A stretch of 64,000 nt of DNA from Brachyspira murdochii DSM 12563. Its GTDB lineage: Bacteria > Spirochaetota > Brachyspiria > Brachyspirales > Brachyspiraceae. The translations under genes were made by a program, and so were the position numbers. A model generated the notes under the pieces. That model made no database searches. It was given only the letters and a program-made list of their open reading frames with translations, and was not told the DNA's origin. The stretch spans positions 2,355,510-2,419,509 of the forward strand of contig NC_014150.1 of assembly GCF_000092845.1 (NCBI RefSeq). Reading direction: 5' to 3'. Shown piece by piece: positions 26,118 through 35,461 of the stretch. Numbering within the stretch: the stretch's first letter is position 1; the number at the start of each line of letters is the position of its first letter.

Positions 26118-26179
26118 TTATTAAACATACGCATTTGCATGAGGCAAAGCATCTGATTCATAACGATGATTGATTTCAT
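26099..26179 (-). CDS. Methionine-rich leader peptide of the metY attenuator
   Basis: A 26-codon ORF with a good ribosome-binding site (AGGAA, 26193-26189) 30 bases after the predicted transcription start. Six of its 26 residues are Met (1, 7, 10, 14, 16, 18) and two are Cys (12, 24). Codons 20-24 encode the 5' arm of the antiterminator. By analogy with trp/his leaders, ribosomes stalled at Met codons would leave that arm free and permit read-through into metY; ribosomes reaching the stop would cover it and allow termination. Sequence features are seen directly; the mechanism is inferred. Confidence 0.8.
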   Translation of the reverse strand: MKSIIVMNQMLCLMQMRMFNNDGCII

Positions 26180-26215
26180 TTTTTATAATTCCTACAATTA
26201 AATCTTAGTTTTTAT

Positions 26216-26244
26216 AGTATATAACAATATATAATTATTTTCAA
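26216..26244 (-). promoter_or_regulatory. Promoter of the metY leader
   Basis: On the minus strand TTGAAA (26244-26239), 17-base spacer, TATACT (26221-26216); start near 26208. Confidence 0.65.
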
Positions 26245-26496
26245 TAGTAATTTAATCATTTTTTATATATTTGTTTTTAAGATGCTTTTATATTATCTAA
26301 AACTATAGAATCAGCATTAAATAATAAAATTTTATCTAAAAATGGTATATCTAATTTTAAAAATACACTATAATGCCAGCTATGCCATATATGTTTGTAT
26401 TTTATTATATTATTTATATTTTTGTATTTTTCTATGTTCGTTGATTAATAAAAACTTATTTCACAATTTTTTATTAATAATAAATAATAGAATAGA

Positions 26497-26556
26497 TTAA
26501 AAAATCGGGCGTCTAGCAATTTTTATTGCTAGACGCCTTAAAGCGAGATTTTTTAA
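26497..26556. repeat. Structured repeat element, unit 1
   Basis: Outer 10-bp stem TTAAAAAATC / GATTTTTTAA encloses a perfect 12-bp stem GGCGTCTAGCAA / TTGCTAGACGCC and an unpaired TTAAAGCGA. Confidence 0.75.
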
Positions 26557-26591
26557 TTTTTTAATTAGGCAATTTTTATTAATAACAATAT

Positions 26592-26650
26592 AATAAATTG
26601 TGAGCGTCTGGCAAGTTTACTTGACAGACTCAATTAGCGAACAATTTTTA
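26592..26650. repeat. Structured repeat element, unit 2
   Basis: Same plan as unit 1 with a different outer stem (AAATTGT / ACAATTT), an inner stem GTCTGGCAAG / CTTGACAGAC, and AATTAGCGA in the corresponding single strand. Confidence 0.7.
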
Positions 26651-26726
26651 TTAGCAACAGTAGAAAATAATTTGTTTTTATTGTATTATATTTTGTAAAT
26701 TATCAATGTACTATATGGCGGTATTT

Positions 26727-27461
26727 ATGAAAAATATATTATTAATTTTTTTGCTATTAATTATTTTTATTATTTCATGTAAAAAGAAAGAAGAAGCAAG
26801 TGTAGGTATAGGAGGAAATACTTCATATGTGAGTTCTCCAGAAAATATATATCATGCGGTATATACAAATGTTGTAAAGATTCATGGTAAATTTCTTAAT
26901 ATGAACTCTGCTTTCTCTTACGTAAACAGAGAGGAAGGAGAATACAGTGAAGATTATGATATATTTGAAGCTATAGAAAATCATAGTTTAAAAAGAGTTC
27001 GGGAATTAATAGCAGAAGGCAATGATATAGGTCAGACTTACAGAGGCGGCAGAAAATATAGTGAGGTTCTTAATTATGATTATTATCTTGATGGAGCTAC
27101 TCCTTTAATGTTTGCGGTATTTTATAGGGATTTAGGTATAATGAAATATTTGCTTGATAATGGTGCTGATCCTAATATTATTCAAGATGAACATGGACGG
27201 AATGTATTTTTACTTGCTTGCGGTTTCGGAAATGTTGATATAATAAAGATGATTGTAGATTTTGACTCTGATTTAGTTGATTCTATATCTAGCCTTAATG
27301 AGAATGGACTTGATATAGCTTATTTGTATGGGAATATAGAAGTATTCGAATATTTAGTTAATACATTGGGTTTAACTACTGATCTTTTGGATTATGTCGA
27401 TGAAGAAGATCCGTACGAAAATACTGAGGACATAAAAAAATTAAGAGAACTTCTGAATTAA
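26727..27461 (+). CDS. Ankyrin-repeat lipoprotein
   Basis: From ATG 26727 the 244-residue product has a lipoprotein signal peptide (MKNILLIFLLLIIFIISC, lipobox Cys18). Residues about 75-215 hold ankyrin repeats: IFEAIENHSLKRVRELIAEG, YYLDGATPLMFAVFYRDLGIMKYLLDNGADPN, GRNVFLLACGFGNVDIIKMIVDF, NENGLDIAYLYGNIEVFEYL. The YYLDGATPLM phrase parallels WYLGGATPLI in the large ankyrin protein at 8490, so they are related. Likely anchored in the outer or inner membrane facing the periplasm. Function unknown. Confidence 0.8.
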   Translation: MKNILLIFLLLIIFIISCKKKEEASVGIGGNTSYVSSPENIYHAVYTNVVKIHGKFLNMNSAFSYVNREEGEYSEDYDIFEAIENHSLKRVRELIAEGNDIGQTYRGGRKYSEVLNYDYYLDGATPLMFAVFYRDLGIMKYLLDNGADPNIIQDEHGRNVFLLACGFGNVDIIKMIVDFDSDLVDSISSLNENGLDIAYLYGNIEVFEYLVNTLGLTTDLLDYVDEEDPYENTEDIKKLRELLN

Positions 27462-27876
27462 ATTATTTTTATATAATATTTTTTATCTTAATAATTAATA
27501 AAAAATTATAAATAACGCACGGTGAATGAGCTTTTATCTATCAATTCATTATATTTTTTATTTTGTATATTTTATAAATAAAATTCTTCGTGCGTTGTGT
27601 AAGCAATAAATTTAAATAAATCTAGGGTGGGCCGTATAAATAACAGTGTAAACTTAAAAATAAAAATGAGACAAAATAGCAGATTAAAATTATAAGCCTA
27701 AAGGGCGGGGAGTTAAAATAAGTTTTAAAACTTGATTCACATACCATGCAATTTATTCCATAGCACTTTATTAAAAAATTCAACTTTAATTATCTTTATA
27801 ACATACTTATAAATTTTAATCCCTGCTCAAGCTTATATTTAACTAAATTGTAATAAAAAATTATATATTAATATTT
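27462..27876. other. Intergenic region between convergent genes
   Basis: Contains an inverted repeat AACGCACG (27514-27521) / CGTGCGTT (27589-27596) with a nested AATGA/TCATT pair, possibly the end of the ankyrin transcript. The rest holds no gene or clear signal. Confidence 0.45.
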
Positions 27877-29142
27877 TTATGAAGCAGCTTTTATATTTAA
27901 TACAGGCTTTAATCTGTCTATTATATCTGCTGTAGGCATTATTAATTTTTCTATTTCCATTGAATCTTTATATGCCTGAGGTGCTTCATCTAAAGTATTT
28001 TTTGATATACTGCTTGAATAAATACCTTTCATAGATTCTATAAAATCTTTCATATCTATTTGTTTTCTTGCCTGCATTCTTGAAAGCACTCTTCCTGCTC
28101 CATGAGGTGCAGAATAATTCCAATCTTCATTGCTTTTTCCTTCGCATATTAATATACCGTCACGCATGTTAAAAGGAATTATCATTTTTTCTCCCTTATA
28201 ACTTCTTATAGCACCTTTCCTTATTATAAAATCTTCAAAATCTATAAAATTATGTATAGATGAAAAAGTATCTTCTAATTTTATATTAAGAGAATCTTTT
28301 ATAATGTTAAGCATAGCCTCTCGGTTGATTTTGGCATAATACTGAGCTATTACCATATCGATGCAGTATTCAAACATAGATTTTCCGTATATATAATCTC
28401 CGCTTCTTACTATTTCAGTATACTCATTATATTCTTTTGTTGTTTTATCGCCGGAATCATTTACACTGTTTAAAAAATCTTTTGCTTCTTCTATTCTTTT
28501 TTTATTCTTTCTTACATGATATTCGCATACCATAGTTCCGAAATTTCTTGAGCCTGAATGTATAGTAAGAAAGTAATCATTATTTATGGCGCTTCCTATC
28601 TCTATAAAATGATTTCCTCCTCCTAATGTTCCGATAGAGTTGTGAAACTTTTCTAAATCCATTTCTATTCTTTGGCATAATTTTTCTATATAATTATTAT
28701 CTATTTCAAATGGGGTAAAGTTTGTATTATATCTTTTGTTATAAGCAATTATAAAGTTTCTCATAAGTTCATTTAATTCTTTGAAATTAAAAAATGAATA
28801 ATTACTTTTTTTATGAGTTTTAACACCCATAGGAATATTTTGTTTTATAGTTTTGTCAATTTTTTCAAGCTCAATATTTTTTATATTATCATTTAATTTT
28901 GAAGTAAGCATTCCGCAGCCTATATCAACTCCTATATGAAAAGGATTTACTCTGTCAGTTAAAGGCATTGTAAAACCTATTACTATACCCTTTCCAATAT
29001 GAGTGTCCGGCATTATTCTAACTTTCACATTTTCGCTTGCTTTTTCATTTAAAATATTATAAATCAAAGAATAAGATTCTTCATCAATATTGTCAGTAAA
29101 TATTTTGCAGTCTTTATTGTATTTTCCTTTTAACTCTATCAT
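27877..29142 (-). CDS. RtcB-family RNA ligase
   Basis: RtcB joins 2',3'-cyclic phosphate or 3'-phosphate RNA ends to 5'-OH ends using GTP and Mn2+. The 421-residue product carries the family motifs: MPDTHIGKG (about 44-52), GVDIGCGM (71-78, metal-binding Cys), GGGNHFIEIG, HSGSRNFG and SAPHGAGRVLSR (guanylylation region). The length matches the shorter bacterial RtcB type. No rtcA or archease gene is next to it. Bacterial roles include RNA repair after ribotoxin damage; the substrate here is unknown. Confidence 0.92.
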   Translation of the reverse strand: MIELKGKYNKDCKIFTDNIDEESYSLIYNILNEKASENVKVRIMPDTHIGKGIVIGFTMPLTDRVNPFHIGVDIGCGMLTSKLNDNIKNIELEKIDKTIKQNIPMGVKTHKKSNYSFFNFKELNELMRNFIIAYNKRYNTNFTPFEIDNNYIEKLCQRIEMDLEKFHNSIGTLGGGNHFIEIGSAINNDYFLTIHSGSRNFGTMVCEYHVRKNKKRIEEAKDFLNSVNDSGDKTTKEYNEYTEIVRSGDYIYGKSMFEYCIDMVIAQYYAKINREAMLNIIKDSLNIKLEDTFSSIHNFIDFEDFIIRKGAIRSYKGEKMIIPFNMRDGILICEGKSNEDWNYSAPHGAGRVLSRMQARKQIDMKDFIESMKGIYSSSISKNTLDEAPQAYKDSMEIEKLIMPTADIIDRLKPVLNIKAAS

Positions 29143-29305
29143 GGAAGTATACTCCTTTCTTTAATTATTAATAATATTATAAATCATATAAATGTCAAAA
29201 ATTGTCATTTATATTATACAGTAAAAAAATTTTAAGTTTTTTGATTATATAATTAAGAATTGAGCATTAAATTAAGTTTATTAATCATTTTCAATATTAT
29301 TAAGA

Positions 29306-30265
29306 TTATTCTAAAAATGAATTTCTAAAATTTTCTCTCATATTTTTGAAAGGTATAAACCAAGAAATTTTATTTATAAGTTTATCTATTTTGTTATTCA
29401 AATAATCATTACTATGTATTCCAAGTCCTTTTATTTTTTGATCCATAATAATTTGAATATATTTCATAGGATTTTGATGATAGTATGGTGTATAATAAAA
29501 ATAATTCCAGAATAATTCTACAGCTTCATTTGAAGGTCAGTTTTTATTCCAAGATTTTATTTTTCCTACATAATGCATTATTGCCGACTTATCTATATTC
29601 TTAGAAGAAAAGTCATTCCATTTATTATCAATAAATTTTATTTTATCTCTAAATAAATAATTTAATATATCCTGATCGACACATTCTATCACATTATAGT
29701 ATTTATTAAAATAATTTTCAGATTCTAAGTTTAGATTTTTTTCCATGTAGAGTTTATTATTTAATAATAAAACACCAGAATTAAAATATTTATGTTTGTC
29801 TTCAATTCCTATTTTTGTCTTATACTTTTTTAAGAAATTTAAATCTCCTGTATCTTCCACAGCAAGAGCAAAATATTCTGATATATCTATATTAAATAAT
29901 TCTGATAAGCTTGAATTAACTATGATATCGCAGTCTAAATATAATACTTTATCAATATTTATAATTAAATTAGGTATATCTAAACGAAAAAAAATCGAAG
30001 GGGCATAATGTCTTTGATAGTTAATTTTTTCGAACCATTTATTATATTTATCTATATTAGGAGTATAGTATTTTATTTTAAATGTTTTTATCTCTTTTAG
30101 TCTCTCTATCATCATTTTATTCTCATCTGATATATCATTAGTTATGACATGAAAACTAAAAGATTCATCATCTTTTGAATTTTTTAATATTGATACTATT
30201 GTAGCTGACATAAAAGGAGCATATTTATCATTAGCAGTAAAGCATATATTCATTGTTTCTTGCAT
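29306..30265 (-). pseudogene. Family-8-type glycosyltransferase interrupted by an in-frame TGA
   Basis: ATG 30265 (GGAG 9 bases upstream) opens a 242-codon frame: N-terminal MNICFTANDKYAPFMSATIVSIL and the metal-binding DCD (residues 111-113) typical of LgtC-like galactosyl/glucosyltransferases. It stops at TGA 29539-29537, but the same frame continues without another stop to TAA at 29306, giving 76 more codons (FWNYFYYTPYY, then WFIPFKNMRENFR) that match the C-terminus of the second glycosyltransferase (FWEYFSLTPFF, WFVPFRGMRDRIR). The gene therefore lost about a quarter of its length through one nonsense codon. A truncated but active enzyme cannot be excluded. Confidence 0.8.
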
Positions 30266-30306
30266 TTAATTACACTCCATAATCAAATACAAAAATAAAA
30301 TATTGC

Positions 30307-30372
<66 letters not shown>

Positions 30373-30408
30373 AAGATAATCCAAGAAGTTTTTTTAATAT
30401 ACATCATT

Positions 30409-30437
30409 TTAATAAATAAAGCAATACATATTGACAA
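30409..30437 (-). promoter_or_regulatory. Promoter of glycosyltransferase 1 and its leader
   Basis: Minus strand TTGTCA (30437-30432), 17-base spacer, TATTAA (30414-30409). Its -35 box overlaps that of the divergent promoter. Confidence 0.55.
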
Positions 30438-30458
30438 AATATTAATATACAGTATTAT
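30431..30458 (+). promoter_or_regulatory. Promoter of the radical SAM gene
   Basis: TTGACA (30431-30436), 16-base spacer, TATTAT (30453-30458); start near 30465, downstream of the GCAA repeat and 37 bases before ATG 30502. Confidence 0.65.
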
Positions 30459-30501
30459 ATATAAATATAATATTTTAATATATTTTAAAGAGATAAATTA
30501 T

Positions 30502-31410
30502 ATGATTAAATACAGAGAGATTAACTGCAAATCGGCTTTAAATAAAATAGACAATGAATATGGATTTTGCTATGATTTAAATATTTACAGAGGCTGTCTT
30601 CATAAATGTTATTACTGTTTTGCTGTGTATTCTCATAAATATATTAATTCAAAAGATTTTTTCGGCGAAATATTTGTAAAAAAGAATATTGCAGAAGTTT
30701 TAGAAAAAGAATTATCATCGAGAAATTGGAATAGAGATATTATTAATCTAGGAAGTGTAACAGACAATTATCAGGATGCAGAAAAAGATTATAAACTTAT
30801 GAGAGATGTTTTAAAACTTTTAATAAGATATAAAACCCCGATGTGTATATCCACAAAAAGCGATTTGATATTAAGAGATTTTGATTTGATAGATGAGCTT
30901 TCAAGTATAGTACCTGTAAGAATAGCGACAACTATAACAGCATTAGATGAGAAATTGTCATCATTAATAGAGCCTAATGTAATAAGCCCGGAGAGAAGAT
31001 TAAATATATTAAAAGAGTTTAAAAATACAAAAGCTATAACGGCGGTTCATACTATGCCAGTAATGCCTTTTATAACAGAAAATGAAATTGAAAATATTTT
31101 TAAAAAAGTAAAAGAGTATAATATAGACTACTGTGCCGCAGATGTACTAAAATTAAGAGGCGAATGCAGAAAGATATATCTTGATTTTGTTAGGCGTACA
31201 TTTCCAGAGCATTATAAAAAATATTTGTATATTTACGGAAGCGACGGACTTTTAAAAGATGAATATAAAGAAAAACTATACTCAAAAATAGAGGCATTAG
31301 AAGAAAAATATAATATCAAATACAAAACTAAAGAAGAACTCAATACAGAAGACAGTGTTTATAACAGATATAAAAACAAGGTTATGGAAGAAGAGCCTAG
31401 TTTGTTTTAG
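30502..31410 (+). CDS. Radical SAM protein (SplB-like / Rv2578c type)
   Basis: A 303-residue iron-sulfur enzyme. The radical SAM cluster motif is CLHKCYYC (C32, C36, C39), preceded by LNIYRGC; further family features are LGSVTDNYQDAEKDYKLMRDVLKLL and PVRIATTITALDE. This matches the SplB-related group of radical SAM proteins of unknown substrate. The frame is open another 63 codons upstream, through the tetranucleotide repeat, but the promoter at 30431 and the lack of a ribosome-binding site there favour ATG 30502. Its last 116 bases are duplicated at 32669-32784. Confidence 0.85.
   Translation: MIKYREINCKSALNKIDNEYGFCYDLNIYRGCLHKCYYCFAVYSHKYINSKDFFGEIFVKKNIAEVLEKELSSRNWNRDIINLGSVTDNYQDAEKDYKLMRDVLKLLIRYKTPMCISTKSDLILRDFDLIDELSSIVPVRIATTITALDEKLSSLIEPNVISPERRLNILKEFKNTKAITAVHTMPVMPFITENEIENIFKKVKEYNIDYCAADVLKLRGECRKIYLDFVRRTFPEHYKKYLYIYGSDGLLKDEYKEKLYSKIEALEEKYNIKYKTKEELNTEDSVYNRYKNKVMEEEPSLF
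31294..31409 (+). repeat. 116-bp direct repeat, left copy
   Basis: The 3' end of the radical SAM gene; identical base for base to 32669-32784, with weaker similarity for about 17 bases further left. Confidence 0.92.
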
Positions 31411-31416
31411 GATTTA

Positions 31417-31445
31417 TTGTATTTTTTATATATTCTTGTTATAAT
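31417..31445 (+). promoter_or_regulatory. Promoter of glycosyltransferase 2 leader
   Basis: TTGTAT (31417-31422), 17-base spacer, TATAAT (31440-31445); start near 31452, just before the leader ORF. Confidence 0.65.
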
Positions 31446-31472
31446 AGGTATATATTTTTTTTAGGAATTATT

Positions 31473-31605
<133 letters not shown>

Positions 31606-31613
<8 letters not shown>

Positions 31614-32607
31614 GGTAATGAATATATGTTTAATTTCAGATGATAAATTTGTAGAATATATTGCTACATTAATAGTATCAATATTAAAAAACTCTTCTGA
31701 AAATGATAATTTTTGTTTTCATATTATTGAAGATGGTATTAGAGAAGAAAATAAGAATAAATTATTAATGCTTAAAGAGATTAAGGATTTTGAAATAAAG
31801 TTTTATAAACCCAATTATAATAATATAGAAAAATATAAAAAATGGCAGGAAATATTCAAAAAAAATAGTTATCCAGTATGGCATTACAGTGTTTTTATTA
31901 AACTAGATATTCCGATTATATTAAAAGATTTGGATAATGTATTATTTATAGATGCAGATTCTATAGTATTAGGAGATATTGATTTTATATATGATGTAGA
32001 TATATCAAATTATTTTTTTGTTTCTCAATTTTTTTATTATAAAAGTCTAAAAAATCTTTATCCGAATTTATATAAATACATATTAGATATAGGCTATAAA
32101 AATCCAGAGTATAATTATGTTTCTAGTCAGGTACTAATATTTAATATAAAAAAAATAAAAGAAATATTTAAAAAAGAAGAATATTATTATAATAAAATTG
32201 ATGAATGTATAGATAAATACATTAATTCAATCTTTACAGAAGAGCATATATTTTTATATGTGTTTAGAGATAGTATTGCTTTCTTAGATTTAAAAGTTGA
32301 TTGTAATGAAAATACAGAGAAAATTATAATTTCAGATTATTTTGCTTCTTCTGGTAAGCCACTAAAATATGGATTTGATAAACCAATAAATGAATATTAT
32401 TATAAGTTTTGGGAATATTTTTCTTTAACTCCATTCTTCAAAGAAAATTATTTTAAATATATGGAAATATTTTCTATTAACAGAACTAGAAAAGCTTTAT
32501 ATAAATTAACTGATAAAATAGTATGGTTTGTTCCTTTTAGGGGTATGAGAGATAGAATAAGAAAAAATATTATTAAAGATATAGATGAAATTATGAAATA
32601 TAACTAA
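31606..32607 (+). CDS. Family-8-type glycosyltransferase (intact)
   Basis: A 333-residue cytoplasmic or membrane-associated glycosyltransferase, probably adding a hexose to a surface glycolipid or lipooligosaccharide. Features: MNICLISDDKFVEYIATLIVSILKNS at the N-terminus, metal/nucleotide-sugar motif DAD (D116, D118) in VLFIDADSIVLGDID, and the C-terminal FWEYFSLTPFF and basic amphipathic tail (WFVPFRGMRDRIRKNIIKD). AAGGA lies 8-12 bases before the ATG. The expression leader contains a tetranucleotide repeat and a terminator; the gene lies between 116-bp direct repeats. The sugar donor and acceptor are unknown. Confidence 0.88.
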
Positions 32608-32668
32608 TTTTAAAATTTATATAATTATACTTTTTTTATTATTTATAAGTATACTCAAAAATATAGAA

Positions 32669-32784
32669 GCATTAGAAGAAAAATATAATATCAAATACAA
32701 AACTAAAGAAGAACTCAATACAGAAGACAGTGTTTATAACAGATATAAAAACAAGGTTATGGAAGAAGAGCCTAGTTTGTTTTA
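32669..32784 (+). repeat. 116-bp direct repeat, right copy
   Basis: Identical to the 3' end of the radical SAM gene (31294-31409), lacking the rest of that gene; a fragment duplication on the far side of glycosyltransferase 2. Confidence 0.92.
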
Positions 32785-32950
32785 AATATTGTTTAATATA
32801 GTTAAACAATTTTATTATCATTTTTAAATGCAATTTTAGTTAACAATAAGTAATAAACTCTGCTGCTCATTCACTTTTTCTATTGTGCTTACAATATAGT
32901 AATAGTTTGTAAATCTAAGTTTTAGAAAAGATCAATTCAGCACCTACAGT

Positions 32951-32978
32951 TGACAAATTTAAAAATTTTTAGTATATA
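32951..32978 (-). repeat. Dispersed 24-bp repeat, copy 5
   Basis: Reverse complement of the core, TGACAAATTTAAAAATTTTT followed by AGTATATA. Confidence 0.75.
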
Positions 32979-33224
32979 GTATATCTGTAAATTATATTAA
33001 GTATTAAATTTCTATAATAAAATTTATTTTGTAATCAAATAAATATATATATATTATTAATTTCAAAAATTATTGACAAAAATATATACAATTACAAAAA
33101 AATTTATTATACTTATAGTAAGAATTGATGTTTATATGTGATGTTGGTATACATAATACTTTATTTTATCATATCGCTCATCTTCTTATCAAAAAATATA
33201 TTTTAATAATCTGGAGTTCTTTAT

Positions 33225-35399
33225 ATGAAGGATAAAATTTTCGGTGTACTGCAAAGGGTTGGAAGATCATTCATGCTTCCTATAGCTGTGCTTCCTGTAG
33301 CAGGTTTGTTTTTAGGTATAGGAAGTTCATTAACTAATACTACAATGCTTGAAACCTATAATTTAATGGGTATCTTGGGTCCGGGTACTATTGCCTATGA
33401 TATATTATCAGTATTAAGTGAGGCTGGTAATATAATATTTGGGAACCTGCCTATTATATTTGCTATGAGTGTAGCTATAGGTATGGCAAAAAAAGAGAAA
33501 GAGGTAGCTGCTTTATCTGGAGCTATAGCATTTTTTGTAATGCATGCTTCTATAGGTAAGATGATACAGGTTATGGGCGGAGCTGATAAACTTTTGGCTG
33601 GTTCTACTACTAATGTTGTAGGTATATTATCACTTCAAATGGGTGTATTCGGCGGTATTATAGTAGGTCTTGGAGTAGCTGCTTTGCATAATAAATATTA
33701 TAATATAGAGCTTCCTCAAGTATTGTCATTTTTCGGCGGTACAAGATTTGTTCCTATAATATCTTCTATAGTATTTTTGGTAGTAGGTATATTAATGTAT
33801 TATGTATGGCCTCCAGTACAGGTTGTTATGAATAAATTAGGCGACTTAATAGCTGGTTCTGGTTATATAGGTACTTTATTCTACGGTATAATAGAAAGAG
33901 CATTAATACCTTTCGGACTTCACCATGTATTCTATACGCCTTTATGGCAGACTTCACTTGGTGGTACTATGATGATAGACGGCAATTTGGTAGAAGGTGC
34001 TCAAAATATATTCTTTGCTCAGTTAGGCTCTCCTACAACAACTGCTTTCAGTGTTGAAGCTACTCGTTTTATGACTGGTAAATTCCCATTTATGATATTC
34101 GGTTTACCTGGTGCTGCTTTGGCTATGTATAAAACTTCAAGACCAGAAAAAAGACAGGTAGTAGGTGCTTTGCTTTTCTCTGCTGCTCTAACTGCTATGC
34201 TTACTGGTATTACTGAACCTATAGAGTTTACATTTATATTTGTAGCTCCTATATTCTATGCTATTCACTGTGTACTTGCTGGTATATCTTTCATGCTTAT
34301 GCATATACTTCATGTTACAGTAGGTATGACATTCTCTGGCGGTTTTATAGACTTATTATTATTCGGTATAATACAAGGTAATGCTAAAACTAATTGGATA
34401 TGGATAGTAATAGTAGGTGTTGTTTATTTCTTTGTTTACTATTTCTTATTCTCTGCTTTAATTAAAAAATTTGACTGGAAAACTCCAGGAAGAGAACCAG
34501 ATACAGAAGAGCCTAAACTATATAGAAGATCTGATGTTGAAGCTGCTAAAAATGCTGGAAAAGAAGGCGAAGTATCTCCAGCCTCTAAATATGAAGAAGC
34601 TCCATTAATAACAGCAGGACTTGGCGGAAAGAAAAATATAAGCGATGTAGACTGCTGTGCTACAAGACTTCGTATAACAGTATTTGATGCTTCTAAAGTA
34701 GATGATTCTCTATTAAAACAAAGCGGTGCTGCTGGTATCATCAAAAAAGGTAATGGAATACAGGTAATATACGGACCTAAAGTTACTGTAATAAAATCAA
34801 GACTTGAAGATTATTTGCATGATCCTATAAGCGATGAAGAAGTATCTGTTAATACTGCAAATACCGCAGCAGAACCAGTAAAACAGGAAGAAAAGAAAGA
34901 AGAACCTGCAGCAGATAAAAAATCTGAAAATAAGGCAGCAGCTTTGGTAGATAAAGTATATGCTCCTATACAAGGTAATATAGTAAAATTAGAAAGTGTT
35001 AAAGATGAGGCATTTTCAAGTGGTGCTATGGGTAAAGGCATAGCTATTGAACCTAAAGAAGGCAAAGTATATGCTCCTTTTGACGGTATAATAGAAACAG
35101 CTTTCCCAACAAAACATGCTATAGGATTAACTTCTGATAAAGGAGTTGAACTTCTTATACATGTTGGTATGGATACCGTGAAATTGGGCGGTGCTCACTT
35201 TATTTCACATATAGAAGAAGGTCAAAAGATTAAGAAAGGTGATTTATTATTGGAATTTAATATAGAAAAGATAAGAGGAGCAGGATATCCTACACTTACT
35301 CCTGTTATAGTAACAAATTCTGATGATTATTCAGAAGTTGGTATTACAAGTGCTTCTTCTGTAAATGCAGGCGATGATTTGCTTGATGTTAAAAAATAA
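33225..35399 (+). CDS. PTS transporter subunit IICBA, glucose/N-acetylglucosamine family
   Basis: Imports and phosphorylates a hexose or amino sugar. Three fused domains in 724 residues: IIC (about 1-400, some ten membrane helices, with ALIPFGLHHVFYTPLW and ITEPIEFTF typical of the PtsG/NagE family), IIB (about 465-540, phospho-acceptor Cys in VDCCATRLRI, where C477 and C478 are adjacent; only one is the normal acceptor), an acidic Lys/Glu/Ala linker, and IIA (about 580-720, H631 and phospho-acceptor H646 in LLIHVGMDTV). A terminator follows. The sugar cannot be decided from sequence; NagE-like and PtsG-like proteins share this layout. Confidence 0.93.
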   Translation: MKDKIFGVLQRVGRSFMLPIAVLPVAGLFLGIGSSLTNTTMLETYNLMGILGPGTIAYDILSVLSEAGNIIFGNLPIIFAMSVAIGMAKKEKEVAALSGAIAFFVMHASIGKMIQVMGGADKLLAGSTTNVVGILSLQMGVFGGIIVGLGVAALHNKYYNIELPQVLSFFGGTRFVPIISSIVFLVVGILMYYVWPPVQVVMNKLGDLIAGSGYIGTLFYGIIERALIPFGLHHVFYTPLWQTSLGGTMMIDGNLVEGAQNIFFAQLGSPTTTAFSVEATRFMTGKFPFMIFGLPGAALAMYKTSRPEKRQVVGALLFSAALTAMLTGITEPIEFTFIFVAPIFYAIHCVLAGISFMLMHILHVTVGMTFSGGFIDLLLFGIIQGNAKTNWIWIVIVGVVYFFVYYFLFSALIKKFDWKTPGREPDTEEPKLYRRSDVEAAKNAGKEGEVSPASKYEEAPLITAGLGGKKNISDVDCCATRLRITVFDASKVDDSLLKQSGAAGIIKKGNGIQVIYGPKVTVIKSRLEDYLHDPISDEEVSVNTANTAAEPVKQEEKKEEPAADKKSENKAAALVDKVYAPIQGNIVKLESVKDEAFSSGAMGKGIAIEPKEGKVYAPFDGIIETAFPTKHAIGLTSDKGVELLIHVGMDTVKLGGAHFISHIEEGQKIKKGDLLLEFNIEKIRGAGYPTLTPVIVTNSDDYSEVGITSASSVNAGDDLLDVKK

Positions 35400-35423
35400 A
35401 AAATAAATAATCAATAATATAAT

Positions 35424-35461
35424 AATAGGGGAGTTATTAATTTAGCTCTCCTATTTTTTTA
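35424..35461 (+). terminator. Terminator of the PTS gene
   Basis: AATAGGGGAG pairs with CTCTCCTATT (one wobble) and is followed by a T tract. Confidence 0.85.

Larger units (their letters stand above)
26245..26726. other. Intergenic region with two related stem-loop elements
   Basis: No gene. AT-rich up to 26490, then two similar structured units (26497-26556 and 26592-26650) before the ankyrin lipoprotein gene. Confidence 0.6.
32608..33224. other. Intergenic region with duplicated gene fragment and repeat
   Basis: Holds the right copy of the 116-bp repeat (32669-32784), copy 5 of the dispersed 24-bp repeat, and an AT-rich leader of the PTS gene with TTGACA near 33074 but no well-spaced -10 box. 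Confidence 0.6.

Noticed and set aside
26045-26244. SAM riboswitch or T-box upstream of metY
   Set aside because: The leader is short and lacks the conserved cores of either; the translated Met-rich ORF and two exclusive stems explain it better.
29537-29539. Selenocysteine or read-through codon in glycosyltransferase 1
   Set aside because: The family has no Cys or Sec at this position, and no selenoprotein hairpin is evident; a nonsense mutation is simpler.
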